Below are positions 59,984 through 61,154 of a stretch of DNA of 61,154 nt, piece after piece. The translations under genes and the position numbers were made by a program. Location of the stretch: positions 1-61,154 of the forward strand of contig DAHUYW010000022.1 of the NCBI GenBank assembly GCA_027306915.1. The letters run 5' to 3'. The notes under the pieces are model-generated. The model did no database searches. It was not told where the DNA came from and saw only the letters and a list, made by a program, of their open reading frames with translations. This stretch comes from Spirochaetales bacterium (GTDB taxonomy: Bacteria; Spirochaetota; Spirochaetia; DAHUYW01). The stretch's first letter is position 1, and every line of letters begins with the position of its first letter.

Positions 59984-61090
59984 ATGAGAGAGATACTCGA
60001 CGACGTCGAGCGCTGGCTTCGTGAGGGCGAGCGCGACATCGCAATCGCTACGGTGCTCACCACGTGGGGATCGGCGCCTCGTGGGATAGGCGCGAAGATG
60101 GCCGCAACCAAGAGCGGCAGAGTGTCCGGCTCGATAAGCGGCGGCTGCGTCGAGTCGGCGATCATCGAGGAGGGGCCCGCAGTTCTCGCAAGCGGGCGCC
60201 CCAAGATCCTTCACTTCGAAACGAGCGACGACACCGCCTGGAAGGTCGGCCTTCCCTGCGGCGGCACCATCGACGTGCTCGTCGAGCCCTTCGAGCCGAG
60301 CCTGTTTGATTTTCTTTCGCCTCACCTTAAGGCGAACGCCCGTGTGACGCAGGTCACCGTGATCCGGGGGCCCGATGAGCTCTTGGGACGAAGGATGGCC
60401 TTCGGGCCGGACGGAGAGGCCGCCGGGACCATCTCCGCACGGTTGGACGCGACCGCGCGCGAGATTGCCCGGTCCGTGCGCAGTCCGGAGAGGAGCTCTG
60501 TGGGCGACGAGATCGAGCTCTTTGTGGACCCGATGCTGCCCGCGGCGACAGTCGTCATGATCGGCGGTGTGCACATCGCCGTCGTCCTTGCGAAGCTGAC
60601 CGCGGCCATGGGCTATCGCGCGGTGGTCGTCGATCCGAGAAAGAGCTTCGGGAGCGCCGAGCGATTCAAAGGGGTCGACCGTCTCCTCGCGCTCTGGCCG
60701 GATGAAGCGTTCAAGCAGGTGGAGCTTACGCCCGAGACCGCGCTCGTCGTCCTCACCCACGATCCGAAGCTCGACGATCCGGCGCTCGAGGCAGCGCTGC
60801 GAAGCCCGGCCTTCTACATCGGCGCCCTCGGCAGCGCCCGCACGCAAGAGCGCCGCCATGCGCGGTTGCTCGCGCGGGGATTTACGCAAGTGGAGCTCGA
60901 GCGCATCCACGGTCCGGTGGGGCTCGACATCCGCGCCGCGGGCCCCTCCGAGATTGCGCTCTCCATCCTTGCCGAGATCGTGGCCACGGCCCGCGGCGCG
61001 CAGGGAGTCATGCGAAAAAGCGCGGCCGAGGCCGGCGAAGGGAGTTTGCCGGCTACGGCAGCAACGCGCTCCGGCAGCGCCGCCACCTAG
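59984..61090 (+). CDS. XdhC/CoxI-family molybdoenzyme maturation protein
   Basis: This 368-residue protein has an N-terminal XdhC/CoxI domain (TVLTTWGSAPRGIGAKMAAT, SGSISGGCVESAI, GLPCGGTIDVLVEP) and a C-terminal Rossmann domain (MIGGVHIAVVLAKLTAAMGY and FYIGALGSARTQERR). XdhC proteins hold and sulfurate molybdenum cofactor for xanthine-dehydrogenase-type enzymes. The last 30 residues are Ala/Ser-rich and non-conserved. Its stop overlaps the end of the converging L-serine dehydratase gene by 4 bases. Confidence 0.92.
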   Translation: MREILDDVERWLREGERDIAIATVLTTWGSAPRGIGAKMAATKSGRVSGSISGGCVESAIIEEGPAVLASGRPKILHFETSDDTAWKVGLPCGGTIDVLVEPFEPSLFDFLSPHLKANARVTQVTVIRGPDELLGRRMAFGPDGEAAGTISARLDATAREIARSVRSPERSSVGDEIELFVDPMLPAATVVMIGGVHIAVVLAKLTAAMGYRAVVVDPRKSFGSAERFKGVDRLLALWPDEAFKQVELTPETALVVLTHDPKLDDPALEAALRSPAFYIGALGSARTQERRHARLLARGFTQVELERIHGPVGLDIRAAGPSEIALSILAEIVATARGAQGVMRKSAAEAGEGSLPATAATRSGSAAT

Positions 61091-61154
61091 CACTTGGCCA
61101 CGTTGATGGCGAGCCCGGCGAGGGCGGTCTCCTTGTAGCGCGACTGCATGTCGC
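61087..61154 (-). CDS. C-terminal end of L-serine ammonia-lyase (partial)
   Basis: Reading the reverse strand from the window edge gives DMQSRYKETALAGLAINV then AKC and a stop at 61089-61087. This is the C-terminus of iron-sulfur L-serine dehydratases, where the last cysteine takes part in the cluster and KET-x2-GGLA-N is conserved. Only 21 residues are in the window. It converges on the xdhC-type gene with a 4-base overlap. Confidence 0.8.
   Translation of the reverse strand, partial: DMQSRYKETALAGLAINVAKC

Overview
The window is about 61 kb of GC-rich bacterial DNA, dense in genes and without rRNA, tRNA, CRISPR, phage or insertion-sequence genes that I could recognise. I infer a free-living or sediment-type spirochaete, probably a high-GC member of the Spirochaetales. 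The clues are the secreted binding proteins whose mature ends read AGGSQE or AEGKSE right after a signal peptide, the paired FecR-like/TPR and transglutaminase/TPR envelope proteins, small outer-membrane-like proteins next to a lipoprotein, and frequent TTG starts. No marker gene is present, so this is an inference.

Left arm (1-10441). Minus-strand kdpF-kdpA-kdpB (high-affinity K+ ATPase, kdpB cut by the window edge) and chrA (chromate-type exporter) stand back to back with a small four-cysteine protein gene and a complete plus-strand hoxFUYHW operon. The operon encodes a soluble NAD-linked group 3d [NiFe] hydrogenase and its maturation protease. The accessory operon hypF-hypC-hypD-hypE (20949-16129, minus) lies 6 kb away. 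Between them sit a truncated GNAT gene and a three-gene envelope operon (FecR/TPR, transglutaminase/TPR/barrel, Hydin-like repeat lipoprotein).

Middle (21 to 42.8 kb). A sugar-type ABC operon (binding protein, two permeases, no ATPase) ends in a large glycosidase-like protein. An outer-membrane-like protein/lipoprotein pair follows, then a DHA2-type MFS exporter and metallo-beta-lactamase hydrolase pair facing a WYL regulator. Next come an alpha/beta hydrolase, a frameshifted ScyD/E gene, a membrane MutS-like ATPase, deoC, a GNAT enzyme, uxaC preceded by wrecks of a response regulator and a TRAP binding protein, a DtxR-type regulator with a ZIP transporter, and a histidine kinase coupled to an aldo/keto reductase.

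Right arm (42.8-61.2 kb). A divergent locus looks like one catabolic regulon. On the minus strand are a KASIII-fold protein, a CoA-transferase and a thiolase. On the plus strand are a second KASIII-fold protein, an SDR, an alpha/beta hydrolase, a full LivKHMGF importer and a regulator with two TetR modules in one chain. This is the best candidate here for an undescribed system: uptake, CoA activation, oxidation, thiolytic cleavage and hydrolysis of an unknown carboxylic acid, with two thiolase-fold enzymes whose catalytic residues differ from FabH. The window ends with a DUF898 protein, a TetR/EmrB-like exporter unit whose HlyD gene has been mostly deleted, a MobA-like/XdhC pair, and the tail of an L-serine dehydratase.

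Two general traits stand out. Several genes are deletion or frameshift remnants. Many operon ends and all four clearly examined convergent junctions carry perfect or near-perfect GC-rich hairpins without a U-tract.
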